Origin: Apus apus
Lineage: Eukaryota > Chordata > Aves > Apodiformes > Apodidae
DNA: 64,000 nucleotides
Reading direction: 5' to 3'
NCBI RefSeq assembly: GCF_020740795.1
Contig: NC_067286.1
Location: 2,289,990 to 2,353,989, forward strand
The position numbers were made by a program, and so were the translations under genes. A model generated the notes under the pieces. That model was given only the letters and a program-made list of their open reading frames with translations. It ran no database searches and had not been told where the DNA came from. Position 1 is the first letter of the stretch. The number at the start of each line of letters is the position of its first letter. This document shows, piece after piece, positions 1-11,885 of this stretch.

Positions 1-998
1 AACTTGCTTTCCCTTGTGAAAACATAGAATGTCTTGGGTTGGAAGGGACCTTTGAAGGTCATCTAGTCTAACCCCCCTGCAATAAGTAGGGACATCTCCA
101 ACTTGAACAGATTGCCCCATCAAGCCTAACCTTGATTGTCTCCAGGGATGTGGCCTCCACCACCTCTCTAGGCTGCCTGTTCCAGTGATCCACCACCTTC
201 CTATTAAAGAACTTATTCCTAATGTCCAACCTAAATCTACCCTTTTATAGCCCAAAACCATTACCCCTTGTTCTATTGTTGCATGCTCTTGTGAACAGGT
301 CTTTCCCAGCCTTCTTATAGGTCCTTTCAGGTCTTGGTATTTAGGTATTTCCCTTCTATTTATACCTTGTCACATACGTGACAGGCAAGACTTTCTTCAG
401 CATTAACTTCTGCCCATCAATAAAAGAAGACAGTAAAATCAGCACATCTGCGGACTTGGGCAACCTTTTTGGGGTGCTGGAAACAGCAGACCATAATTTC
501 TGGATCTCAAGTGGACTTGGGGAAAGAACAAGCATCTTGCTCCTCACAGTTGAGTAGTTCAGCAAATGCACATGTCCAGGACACGCAGTGCTAGGGCAAG
601 ACTCAAATCAAGGAAGATGTGCATGGGAAACAGCAGAGCAGCATCTTGCACCTTCTGTCAGATGTGGCCTGAAACTATGTCTTTCTTGATAAGCAGAAGA
701 GTCTATTTTTGCCTCGGTGCTGACTTCATGCTGCCAAAAGCACTCCGAAGTGAGTGAAGCTAAACCAGGCTCAGCCCTTGCAAATCTATGCACAATATTT
801 ATGTTACAGCATGATGAGTATGTTGGAAATTTGTCATGTGATAAACTTCCTCTCTCTCTTGCAGACTAACATATCAAAATCCTCTTTTGTTCTGTGAAGT
901 TTTTTGTTTTATAAATTTTAATTGGGGTGGCCATTTGGTCACTGACATTTTTTCTCCACATGTCAATCTGCTTTATGTCTTTCTGTATTTTTTTACAG
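1..998 (+). other. SHANK2: 3' end of an upstream SHANK2 5'-UTR intron
   Basis: This is inferred to be the end of an intron, because a good acceptor (pyrimidine-rich run ending in TACAG) closes it at 998. It holds an antisense CR1 fragment at its left end. The rest, about 350-990, is AT-rich and contains short overlapping reading frames on both strands that resemble no family I know. The assignment to the SHANK2 transcript depends on the UTR exon call at 999-1070. Confidence 0.45.
22..345 (-). mobile_element. CR1 LINE fragment, antisense
   Basis: On the plus strand it begins with a degenerate catagaat tail and ggttggaagggacc, then runs through the usual complement of the CR1 3' region (gggacatctccaac, cctgttccagtgatcc, cctaatgtccaacc). 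This is the reverse complement of a 5'-truncated CR1. Drift from the common CR1 pattern looks moderate. The right edge is approximate. Confidence 0.85.
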
Positions 999-1070
999 GA
1001 ATCTGAGGGAAGAGACTGCTTGATTCTGATGATCATCTTGACCCAGTTGCTCCCCTCTGCATGTTGACAG
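999..1070 (+). other. SHANK2: Probable non-coding 5'-UTR exon of SHANK2
   Basis: These 72 bases are bounded by an acceptor with a long T-rich tract ending in TTTTTTACAG and by a near-consensus donor, CAG then GTAAGT. All three frames contain stops, so it cannot be coding. It lies upstream of the first coding exon on the same strand, which fits a leader exon spliced to 16299. It carries a 12-codon upstream ORF (1029-1067) and a second ATG at 1061. The splice sites are seen directly; membership in the SHANK2 transcript is inferred. It could also be a decoy pair of splice sites. Confidence 0.5.
1029..1067 (+). promoter_or_regulatory. Upstream ORF in the candidate 5'-UTR exon
   Basis: The frame starts ATG ATC ATC and stops at TGA 1065-1067, giving a 12-residue peptide, MIILTQLLPSAC. 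If the exon is part of the SHANK2 leader, this uORF would precede the main start and could lower its translation. A second ATG at 1061 overlaps it in another frame. The peptide itself resembles nothing I know. Confidence 0.35.
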
Positions 1071-4000
1071 GTAAGTTTGCCAAACTAATTTTGTAGAAAA
1101 ATGATTTAAGTTACTTGTGGCAGGTGGGCTACCCTGCAGTTACACCCAGGGTTTCAGTTGTGTATCTTGCTGGATTCTGCTAAAGTGCATTTAAAAAAAA
1201 ACAGTGGTCAAATTCTTGACCAACCTGCCTCACCCCTAGCAAGGAGAGTGCTCTTCATCCTGCTTTACAGTGTTGGGTGTATTAGAAGAATGATCTCAGA
1301 GCAGAAGAATTTGCATCTCAGCTGTAGCCTGTTGTGAAGATAGTTGGCAGATCTTGATGACTTTTATCTTCACCTGTAGCAGATCTCTTCCTCCTCCTCC
1401 TGAGTGTAGCTATGAACTAGCAGATAGACTCATGTTACAATATTTCTTGTTTCAGATATGTTAAAAACTCTGTGTTGTTTTTTTTTTTAATTATTATTTT
1501 CTGGGAACAATTTATTAATGAGCTCACTGCAAATTTGCAACTGTTAGATTTGGATAAAGAATTTCTGGGGTTTTGTCCTGTAATCCTGTTACCTTACAAT
1601 TAGGTGGGAACTGATGGACTAGTGAGTTGGTGTAGACCCTCTTGTGATACAGCACAAACATATTCCTTGAATTATTTTTTTTAACTTGTATACTGCATTT
1701 TCAATGTTTTCTATTCAAAAAGGCTTCTAGTATCTATGTATTTATTTTTTTTAAAGAATAAAATTCTTAAATCCTACTTTTTCTCCGATTCTTGTAAAAT
1801 AATTGAAAAATTTTTGCTAGCAATCTAGAGATGACTTAAAACTTCTTGTGCAAACCAGTTTCTGCAACTGGAATTAATTTATTGGCTTCCAGTCTATTCA
1901 TTACAAAAGAAATAGAAATTTTAAACTCAGAAATCAGAAAAACAAACAAAAAAAAGGGACATTGATTTAAAATTAGGTTTCCTTTGATAAAGCTTGATAC
2001 TTGTGTCTGATCTGAAAACTAAACCACTAATTTTCTTTGTGATAAGAGAAACCGAAGGTGCCTTTTCTTGCATGGCTGCTGTGGGTGTCTGTGTTAATGC
2101 ACATTAGGAGCACAGAGATAAGATAGTGAGTCCTAACAAGATCTTTGGATGAACACTGGAAGGAGAATGGAAATGTAAAAATTATGTGAAAGGCATGAAA
2201 GGGATTGCCATAAAGTGTGTGGAGACACGGAGGGCTATAATTTGGATCAGTAGCTGGTGGAAGTGGAAAAAGGAGAGAAGGATTAAAGAAATGTCTACCT
2301 CAAAGACAGTACAACTAAAATTTCTACCCTCTCAGGCATTTAATAATTGATTGTTTGCTTCTAGGATAGTGCCACTATCAAAGATAAAAACACACGCTAA
2401 TCAGAAGAGAAAGGTAATGGTATAGAAACAGATGAGCAAATTTGTATTTTCAGTATTGTAAGCAGTGTGTTAAGTGAATAATCATATTTTATATGTGAGT
2501 TCAGAGCTGTGGTCAGGAGCTTTTCAAGAGTCAGGCTGGTCTTTAGTCTATAGTATGATCAAAGAACCCACTGGACTCCATACTTGCTCCTTGATGAGGG
2601 TTATATAGCTTTGGATTTGGTAGAGAAATGAGAAAATGTGGTTTGTGAAAGGAAATATGTGAAATAATTCTAAGAACAGGAATATACAAAACATTGTAAT
2701 TATATATTGTTCCTTTTAATATAGAAAAATATTATTTTGTGTGTAGTTTTTCTGACTGGGTAGGATCTAATGAGTCTTCCTCATGCTTAGGGGATCCAGC
2801 CCAGCACCCTGGGTGCCTGCATGGATCCAGGCAGCCAAGTCAGCAGCTTGGATGATGCTGCAAGAAAGAGATGGTCTGAGTGCCATCCTACCTTGACTGG
2901 TCCTCCTGCCAAGGCAGTGGTGGTGCAGCTCAGGAGCTTAGCATGCCTTGTGGAGATGCAAGGAGAGGCAAGATGTAATGGTAGGAAACAGCTTTCAGGT
3001 CTGATAGCTCCAGGTTCATGGCAGGAAGAACAGACCCTGGAGACCTGTTCAGTTGGGTGGAAAGTTAAGAGACAACCCGAAGTCTCATACAAAGACCTGG
3101 GGAGTTGCTGGTGGCTCCCTGTGATCTAAGGGAGAGACAGGACAAGTGTCAAACTTAAGAAAGGAAAGTGAAAGCATGTAAGAAAAGTAAATTCTGGTAT
3201 TCTTCCAGCACCATGAGAGGGGCAGAAATGGTCACTCTCCTTGTGTGGCTGGAAAACCACAAGGAGGAGAGGAGTTTAGTTTTATGAAGGCCTGGGGAAA
3301 ACTTTTGAGATGAAGCAAGTGTAAAAAAACAACTATGAGGAAGACTGATCAAAATCTGTGGGAGAACATGAAGCAGGAATAAAACCTAATGGTGAATCTC
3401 TTTTCAATGTTGCTTTCCTTTAAAAGTGTGAATTGAACAAAATGTGTTTCTAGTTGTATGTGCCTGCTGACAAGGAGGGCTTTTCTCACTCTGCTTCCTT
3501 TGTTCCTGCAAGAAGCAAAGCAGAGAGAGGGTTCATTAAATCTCATTAATGGGTATGTCCTGAAGGATTTGGTTCACATGATGGGCTTAATTATTTCCTT
3601 CCCTGCACAGCTGCATTCCAGGGTAAGCAGAGCTGCCTAAATGTTGCTCTTCTCTTCTAATGAGGTGCAGGGATAGGTGGCTCTGACAGCAGCAACAGCA
3701 GTGTTAGGAAATGAGCCTTGCACAGGAATTGTTCAGGCTAAGCAATACACCTGGAAGTATTTGAGCAGCAAAAGAGAAAGAAGTTCAGCAAAGCGAAGGG
3801 TGCGTCCCACAGGGTCACCCCAACCCCCAGCTTTATAAGAAAACAGGACTCCTTTCAAGTATTGAATTCCTTGCTCCTCATTCCTAGAGCACCAGTCCCA
3901 TGTGGGTGGCCATCACAGAAGTTTCTGACTGTAAAATCCTGTATCATCAGCTGCTTGATGCCTATGGAGCATTTAGTAAGAGCTAAACACTTTCCTAATG

Positions 4001-4894
4001 GCAAAAATGATAGTAGGATGTCTGGAGTTCAAGAGGTTTTCATGAGGTATATGATTAAATCCAGGTTTTTTTTAAGTGCTTTTCTATTCAGTTTGCATAT
4101 CTTGATTAGACTGTGATAATTTCCGTGGCTGAAACCTCCAAAGTATGCCATCATAAAATTATAAATGGTAATGAATTCACCTAATCAGGTCTTAAAGGAG
4201 TACGATCAACATGAAGTCTAGTCAATTAGAAATAAATCCATTTAAAGTATTTCTGGTCCTCCAGCAGCCTCATTTTAGGACTCGTGTTGCCTGTGACTCA
4301 ATTAGAGACCTACATAAACAGGTAGAAATTACATTTGTAAAGACATCACTCTAATTGATACAAAGAAATGCAGAACGTTTGGTGATGCTGAAATTTACCT
4401 GCATCTCTGTTGTAAACTATAGACTGAAGTCTTCATAGATAAAATCATAGGTTCAGTCACTGATATTGTAAATGTGATGTCCCCTTGAACAGCAGGAGAA
4501 AGGAATATGTCATTGCTGGTGGGTTTAACAGCCAGCAGGCATTTGTGTGGCTGGAAAATCTTTCTAGCTATGAGAATATTTTGCAGTGTGTAAATACACG
4601 AGACCATATTGATGACAAAATGGATGTTTGCTTCTGCTCTTACAAGAAGCTTTGGAGTTGCAGGACTGAGCTGTAGCTGTAGGTTAATCTTTTGGTTTAG
4701 TCTTAACCCTCACAGCTCTATTTAAAGACAAAATACAGATGAAGGTGCCACATTTTGCTTTTGGCCTCAGAAACACCAAGCTGTCCATACATACAGGGTG
4801 GCTGCCAGTGTCATTTCTAGGCTGAGTCCTTGCCTTGCTTTGTAGGGTCAAGGTTTTGTAAATGGCTTGGTCATGGCTTTGTTGTGTGTATCAC

Positions 4895-5165
4895 AACGAA
4901 GGCAAAGTCACCTTATCTCTCTCTGTGACCTGAGGGAGGTGATGGAGGGTGCTTTCATCAAGTTTGTAGGTGGCATCCAAGTTGAGGGAACAGGGCTGCC
5001 ATCCCTAGGGACCAAGGCAAGCTGGAGAAATGGGCTGGCAACAGCCCTGTGAAGTCCAACCAGGACAAATGCCAAGTCTTGCACCCACAAAGGCAGAGTA
5101 GGAGGATGGGCTAAAGACATCTGGAGACCCTTCCAACACAAGTGACTTGATGATTCTGTGACTCA
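4895..5165 (+). mobile_element. CR1 LINE fragment, internal plus 3' tail
   Basis: The body matches the CR1 region upstream of the usual short 3' copies: a piece reading gagggaacagggctgcc, then gctggagaaatgggctgg and aaccaggacaaatgccaag. It then jumps to a typical CR1 end, cccttccaac followed by gatgattctgtgactc. The usual intervening 3' sequence is missing, which implies an internal deletion. Sense orientation on the plus strand. Confidence 0.75.
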
Positions 5166-5674
5166 ACAAAGAATCCATGTCATTGTGTTCATGGAAGCTG
5201 GTATTGATCTTGATTCTGCATTGAGAGAGGGATACCTCAGAAAAACAATATTATTTGAGCTCTAAAAGGCCTGTAAGCAGTTATCCCAGGGTGATTTAGC
5301 ATGCTGTTTATTTTTAATATTAAATTCCAAACTACACCTGACATGTAAGTAACAAAAGCTCAAAGAGTTTGTTATGAATCTTTCTGTATTTGTAAGCATT
5401 AGTATTTGTACTTTTTTGTTTCCTTGCTTCTGTGTAATAGTCATAAACGTGTATCTCATTGTGTTTTCTTCTTGTCTAAGAAGTGATCTTTTATTTCTCA
5501 AACTACTTACTGAGGGCAACATTGAAGTGTTGGTAGTCAGTGAGGAAAACTGGTTCTTTTCATCACTTTTATTGTGCCTTGATTGCTGGATAGAATTTGG
5601 TAAAAATGTATTGCTTATCTTTACAATTATTTGAATCAAAACTCAAAGGTCAAGAGAATAATTTACTTGTCAGT

Positions 5675-5762
5675 TCTTCTGCTGTGCTGCCTGGGTCATC
5701 TTGGCATATCACTTAACCTTTCTGAACCTTCAGACATTTTTCCCCAGTCTGCCATCATCATC
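5675..5762 (+). mobile_element. MIR-like ancient SINE relic
   Basis: The segment reads gtcatcttggcatatcactt, then aacctttctgaaccttcaga, close in order and spacing to the MIR core (tgaccttgggcaagtcactt, then aacctctctgagcctcag). MIR-derived relics are known across amniotes. The match is by eye only, and its edges are uncertain. Confidence 0.4.
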
Positions 5763-6047
5763 ATTGTTCATCTACCTGATCCTAAAGAACGTCCTTAATT
5801 GCACCATCAGCTCAGACTTGCTTCCACAGGCTGGAGTATAAATTAAAGCCCAAGATATGCTTACTTTGGGTTGAAAAATAAGCAGGCAAGATGCAGATAA
5901 GATCAGCAGAGTTCCGTTTAAAAAATTTCCTCTTAACAAATCAGGTAAGTTTTTCTGCAATTAGGACAAGAGAAGCCTGGGACCATCTGTCACTGGGAAG
6001 CAGGGATGTTTGCTGCAGACATGCACAGATGGATGCAGAGATAGTGA

Positions 6048-6245
6048 GGAATCATAGAATCATAGGGATTGGAAGGGACCTCGAAAGATCATCTAGTCCA
6101 ACCACCCTGCCAGAGCAGGGTCACCTAGAGTACATCACACAGAAAGGCGTCCAGACGGGTCTTGAATGTCTCCAGTGAAGAAGACTCCACAACCTCTCTG
6201 GGCAGCCTGTTCCAGGGCTCTGTCACTCTCACAGTAAAAAAGTAA
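6048..6245 (-). mobile_element. CR1 LINE 3' end, antisense
   Basis: The plus strand starts with tandem tail units (atcatagaatcataggg), then ggaagggacctcgaaagatc, ctagtccaaccaccctgcc and gggcagcctgttccagggc. This is the complement of a 5'-truncated CR1 with an intact 3' tail of two octamer units. Confidence 0.9.
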
Positions 6246-7935
6246 AAGGACATGGCACAAAGCTGTGCTCACACTGGAGTTTGGCTAAACCAGGGGCTGG
6301 TCACCTGCTCTAGTTCTTCTACAGTGTGTACATCCTTTCTGGGTCACCATTTGTTTGGTGCTTCCCTCTTGATTATGAAAATAAACTTAAGTATATAAAG
6401 GCCAGGTAGTTCCTTTGGCCTTTCTTCCTTTCTCTCTGCACAAGTTGGTTTTCTGGTCCTGTGAGGCCAGGGCTGTTCAGAAATGAAGGCAGCAACTGAA
6501 CTGGATGTTTATTCCCCTCCAGTATTGCCTCATGTTTTGCCAATACACTTACTGAAACTGGTGGAAAAAACCAAACTGTCACAACTTGAGCCGTGTTTGT
6601 ACAACGGTGCCTGAGATTTCTGGACCTCACATAAGTGAAACTTAACTACAGGTGAAGCTGATGAATGAGACTAGTCCCTGCGTTTGACAGTTTCTCTAAG
6701 CAGGTCCAAACAGAGGAAATAATTCTATTTTGTGAAGGATTTCTATATTTTAAAATGTGGTTTCTTTGGAATGAAATTCCTGTGTGTTTGCTGACCTCCC
6801 TAGAGAACTGCACTGGATGGGCATAACTTGGAAATCTCCAACTAGAGGGCACTTTGGCAGGGAACTGCCCCAGATTTGCAAAGAGTCTGAGATCTGTGCC
6901 CGCAAATCCCACCTAGCAGCTGCTGGAGACAGTGGGTACCTGGTGTCCTCTACAGACTTCAAGGGGTGTTTCCTGCTGAGTTGAAATAAAAATGAATTTG
7001 TTGAAACAAAACAAGAAAAAGCAAACAGCAAGACAAGAAGAAAGGGTAATAGAATTTGTTTGAGCCAGCTCTTGGACAAAGATAACTCACAGTTTTCTAT
7101 GAAAAATAGAGTATCTATTTGAAGCTTTGCTTTTTAACTGACATGTTACTACTTTGAGTAAAACATGAAAACAATGAGACTATTTTTGGCAACACAGCAA
7201 ATAAATTAAAATAACAGTAGCCCCAGTCAAGATCACATCTGAAGGAAATTCAGGTTAAACTTTGTATCAAACTCTAAATGCTAACCCATGTGCAAGGAGA
7301 AGAGGGAATCTGCTTTATCTGCTCTCAGGACCTGATCTAATCTACATAACAAGATAGCAACAGTGCTTGTCTGTTAACATACAGTTATGTTTGTACTTGA
7401 ATTATCATTCAAATATTTCCCTTATGGCAAAAGAGGAAAAAGGCTGATAGGCATAAAATGCAAATTAACAAGCAGCTAAGCTGCTTTGTCCACAAGGGAG
7501 ATGAACCTGGGGTAAATATGTTCAACTTTTTTTTTTTTTTTCAAATTTGTGTTGTAAGTATTTTTAAATTCTCATAAGTCCTTTCTCTTCCAACCTGTTG
7601 TAATCTTTTTGATATTTACATAGTCGAGTGTAAACAGAGGCTGGAACCAGAAAGGCTAGAAGATAAAATTGCTTTTCCTACATGCTTCTGTTTTGTAGAG
7701 GAAAATGTCTGGGGAAACCAGAAGGAGCATTATATCCATCTTTTATAAGCAGAGAATGACTTTTCAAAATCAAATTTCTTCTTAAGGAGAACAATTCACA
7801 GCTACTTACATTGTAGCATTCTCATTTTAAAGAACTGAAGGAGATCTATTTTTTTATTTTATTGCTGAAGTTTGTAACTTTGAGATCTCCAGTTGCTATA
7901 TGCAAGTGTGTGTCATGACAGAAAATATTTGTAAT

Positions 7936-8066
7936 TGTAGAATCACAGTTTGGTTTGGAAGAGACCTTTAGAGGTCACCTAGTCCAACCATCTCCAATGA
8001 GCAGGGACATCTTCAACTAGATGATCAGAGCTCCATCCAACCTGACCTTGAATGGTTCCAGAGAAA
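7936..8066 (-). mobile_element. CR1 LINE 3' end, antisense, short
   Basis: The plus strand reads gtagaatcacagtttggt, ggaagagacctttagaggtc, then agtccaaccatctcc and gaccttgaatggttccag. This is a strongly 5'-truncated and diverged CR1 copy, about 130 bp. Confidence 0.8.
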
Positions 8067-11003
8067 TATCCAGAAATGGTACTTTGGACTGGAGACAGTC
8101 TGTGTGACAGCTGCATCTGCAGCATATTTTCTTGGTTTGCTGACTGAAAAGCTGTCATACTGTGAGGAATTCCCTTATTGGATCCAGAACTGGATAACCT
8201 TGTCAATGTTTTGTGTTGGCTTTCCATAACTTACCCTGGCTGCTGTTTTGCTCATGAATACAATATGCAGGGGGTCAAATCTTTGTTGGAGCTGCTCCTG
8301 AAGTAATTCTGCTGATTGCCATGGGCTTACATACAGGGTTGATTCCCCATCCAAGATATTAAATTGCTTAAAAAGGATCTCAGAAATTTACTCTGTATAT
8401 TTTTGCTCCTAGCAACTTCAGCAATATAAAGATTGTATGACAGATCCAACCCAACTGCTTAGGAAGGTGTATTTATTGGAATTTATGAGTCCAAGAAGAC
8501 ATCTTAGATGTGGGATGTTGGGGAACTTTGGTATCTGGGATAATATGCTTGGCAGGTTTTCCTACAAAAGTTTTCTTGGTTTTCATATTTGAATTAATTA
8601 TTTAGTTGCTACTTACTTAGCCTCTTTGGCTTAACATCTCTTTAAAGTGTTTTAGAACTCTGGATTAATACATCTTGAACAAATTAGTTTTCTAATTGAA
8701 AGTTGTTTTTACAAGCAAATATAAGCAATTGCTTTGGGGTCCAGTCTCTTATTTAATAATTCTAAGTGTTGTTGTTGTTGTTTTTTTGTAACTAGTGTCT
8801 ACTGCAAGCAGCAGTTAAAGAATGACTTCTCAGTCAAACTGTTGTTTGTTAGACAATCTGTTGGAAAATGGAAGTTCCAATAAATGTACAAAGCTAGAGA
8901 CCATATGAAAAACAAGTGTAGAAATGAACAGAGCCTGGAAGCTCCCTGCCTGGGGCTCATGGGGCTGGCTGTGATTCCTTGTCTGGAAGAATGACCTTTA
9001 AATAAAGGTCAGACAGAATTGTACTGGCAACCTTGTAGGGGCTTAAAAGAAGACACTTAAGATACTATATTGCCAGTGGGAATTGGCCTTTAGTGTAAAC
9101 TTCCCTGTGGTTCACGTTTATAAGTACTTGCTGTGTTTCCCTTAGTAATAATGTTTGAATGGTGTTTTGTTTTTTTTTAAACCAGCATTGGTGCTAAATC
9201 TTTACACCTGGTTCCTCTTCTCCCATGTTCTGTTTTCTCAGGTCAAACTCCTGCTTCAAGTGTCTTTTCCACTTTCTGATGTTGAACTTAGACCTCAAAT
9301 GTTTCTAAGTTTTTCTTTATCTGCTTCTCTGCCTGTTTTCCAGCTGTGCTCATTCAGTACAAGAAGTTGCTTGTCTCCTGTATTCTTTGTGTCCATCCTT
9401 CCCCAAAGTCTCTCTTTGCATCTGCCTGATTGAACTTCAGCCTTTCAGTGAAGATACTGTGACCTGCTGAATAGGTCACTAGGAAAACAAATACCAAGTA
9501 GAAAAGGCACAAGACAAAGGAGAATTTTAACATCCAAAGCTGCTTGGAAACCGAAGGAACTTTTAGAAAACTACTCTGTATTTGCAGAAATAGGGTGCAT
9601 GTATAAATTTGTATGTGCACAGGAGGCAATGGTGAAGTACTTCTGTTTAAAAAAAATTATATATATAATAAATTAAAAATTACATTCTTACAGTCTGATC
9701 TTAAGACCCACTGTAATCATGTGATATTGGTATTTAAGACTCTAAATACCAGAAGTTAATGGGGCTTAACCTCTTCTTGGCAAGTCTGTGCTGTGCAAAT
9801 ACACATGAACAAGGAATAACAAGCTGCTTCAGAAATAAGGAGCAGGTTCAACAGTTACTTCAGTTACTTCACTCAATTTTCTATTTATTTTTTTTTCCTT
9901 AAAAAGACCCCACCAACAACTACAAAAGTGTCACTCTTGATCCCTTTTGCAAAATGATTTGCCAGCTGTGCAGATCACCTAGCAATGAAATCAAGAAATG
10001 CACAAACCTTCCCTTAAATAGGGCAATGAGGAGAAGATGCTGGTGAGAGCAAATAGATTTTTCAATCCTGATTTCAAATCAGTATTTAAAATTTGAAGTC
10101 AGAGATACAAGGCTGAGAAACAGCAGCCTCAGAAAAAAGTAAAGGAGGAATTTTTGCTTGGTGTTTTGGTCTGTTAATACTTATGCCTCAGCACACGTTT
10201 TCTAAAATATTTAGTTGGGTGTTTCAGTTATTTAACAGAGAGATCAAAAATGCATTACTAGGCAGTGTAACCAAAATGAATGTAAGTGAAGGACTGGTGT
10301 AGAGGGAATAAAACCCTAATTATGGGAGATGTGAACAGCAAAATGCTGTATGATTGAATGTGTTTAGGCAATTACCATGGAGGGGATTTTTTGGCGTGAT
10401 GTGCAAGTGATTTGGTTTTCTAGTGTTTTCTTCCACAGAGTGCCAGGTGCTTGAGGGAAGACTCAAGAATCAGTGGCCCATTTTACAGAGGTGGATCAAG
10501 GGAACTGCGGGGTAACAGATGAATTTCTAAGAGCCTTCATATATTTAATCATTCTTTATATTTTCAGTCTCTGAAACTACATCTATACTTCTAAATAAAA
10601 TGGGACCAGTAAGCCTTCCTATTCAGAGTTATGGTATAATAAGCAAGAGATTTTCATCAGAATTAATCAGATGGCCAGATTTATGTAGATTTCTTTCCTG
10701 TTCCTTAGGCAGTGGTAGTGGTGTCTCAGATTCACTTTCCTCTGGCAAGCAGCAATACTGCCTTTGCAAAAAGTGGTTCTGCCCTTTTCATGCCCTGGCT
10801 GTTTGCTTCTGGCCCTCTGCCATCTTTCTGCTGCTGCTTATGCAAATGTTTGCATAGTGACCCAGTTCAGAGACATGATGGATGCTGAAACTAACCTTCC
10901 CAAACAAAATAAAAAACTGGTGTTTAAGTCAGTGCTTAGTTCTGGTCACTGTTCACGTTAGTACAGAGATAGAAGCAGTCTGGGGGCAAGAGTGGAGTGG
11001 TCT

Positions 11004-11037
11004 GGGGTTTGAGGGTGGATGGGGTTGCTCCTAGGGG
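11004..11037 (+). other. G-rich tract with quadruplex potential
   Basis: Four G-runs occur at 11004-11007, 11013-11015, 11021-11024 and 11034-11037, with loops of 5, 5 and 9 bases. This satisfies a relaxed quadruplex pattern on the plus (transcribed-RNA) strand. Function is unknown. Confidence 0.35.
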
Positions 11038-11679
11038 AGGCACTACTGGTTATTGCCAGCTTAAAAGAGTGCAAAGTGGAGAATGAACCCATCAAATTGC
11101 AAATTGGAGTCTGTCTTCAATTCAAATTTTCTTCTAGGAGACCTTTTCTGCAGAAGGGAGGAGAGGTGTGAAATGCACTGCACGCTGGGATTGTACCCCC
11201 CATCTGCAGTTCTGTCTGAAAGGCATTTTTGGTTTAATATTAATATAGCTAGAAAAGGCAATGCTCAATCGTCTCCAGCACATTGATTTAGTAACTTGGC
11301 AAGTTGGTTCTTGAGCTGATGTATATAATCCCAAATAAATCTGCAGAATCCAAGTGTTGGGAGCTCTGGCATGTTTTCCTCAGATGGAAATCCCTTTCCT
11401 GAATAGTTTTTCTTCAGAGCTAATTATTAAATACCACTTGGTAGTAGTTGCTGTTACTCTAACAGCAAACTTCTCTCACAGCCTGGTTAATGGCATTCCT
11501 CAAGCTGTCACAGTGCTGACTCTGTACCTGAGATATTCCCACAGGTATATTTTTAACTCCTCTGACAACAGCAGTCAGAGGACTTCTCCCTGTAGGCAAC
11601 AGGGCTGTTATTGTGCAAATGAATGTTTATATAAAAATAGATTGTTCTTATCATGACTAGGAGTCAGTGACCCTTACAT

Positions 11680-11755
11680 TTGAAACCTGGCTCTGAGATC
11701 AAGCCTTGTTGGCCTTGGACAAGACTTTTGATGCAAGTGCCTCAGGTGTGTTTTA
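11680..11755 (+). mobile_element. Possible MIR-like SINE relic
   Basis: Reads gaaacctggctctgagatca, then ggccttggacaagactttt and gtgcctcaggtgtg. The order echoes the MIR core (ctggctctg, tgaccttgggcaag, ctgtgcctcag), but with gaps. This is weaker than the relic near 5675. Confidence 0.3.
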
Positions 11756-11853
11756 GAGAGAGGAGGATGCAAGTTTTGTGATTAGTCTGCAATGGCCACT
11801 TGTGTGAGACCCCAACCTACAGTCACATGGCAACAAACCCAAAGTCTCACACG

Positions 11854-11885
11854 TTGGGCAAGGAAGGATTTGGGCAAGGAAGGAT
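11854..11885 (+). repeat. Two-copy perfect tandem duplication of 16 bp
   Basis: The 16-mer TTGGGCAAGGAAGGAT occurs at 11854-11869 and again at 11870-11885 without a mismatch. It is a small, recent duplication in the GC-richer pocket of the first large intron. Confidence 0.85.

Noticed and set aside
2787..3129. Overlapping 100-codon frames on both strands in a GC-richer pocket
   Set aside because: Neither frame has recognisable features. Higher GC alone explains fewer stops.
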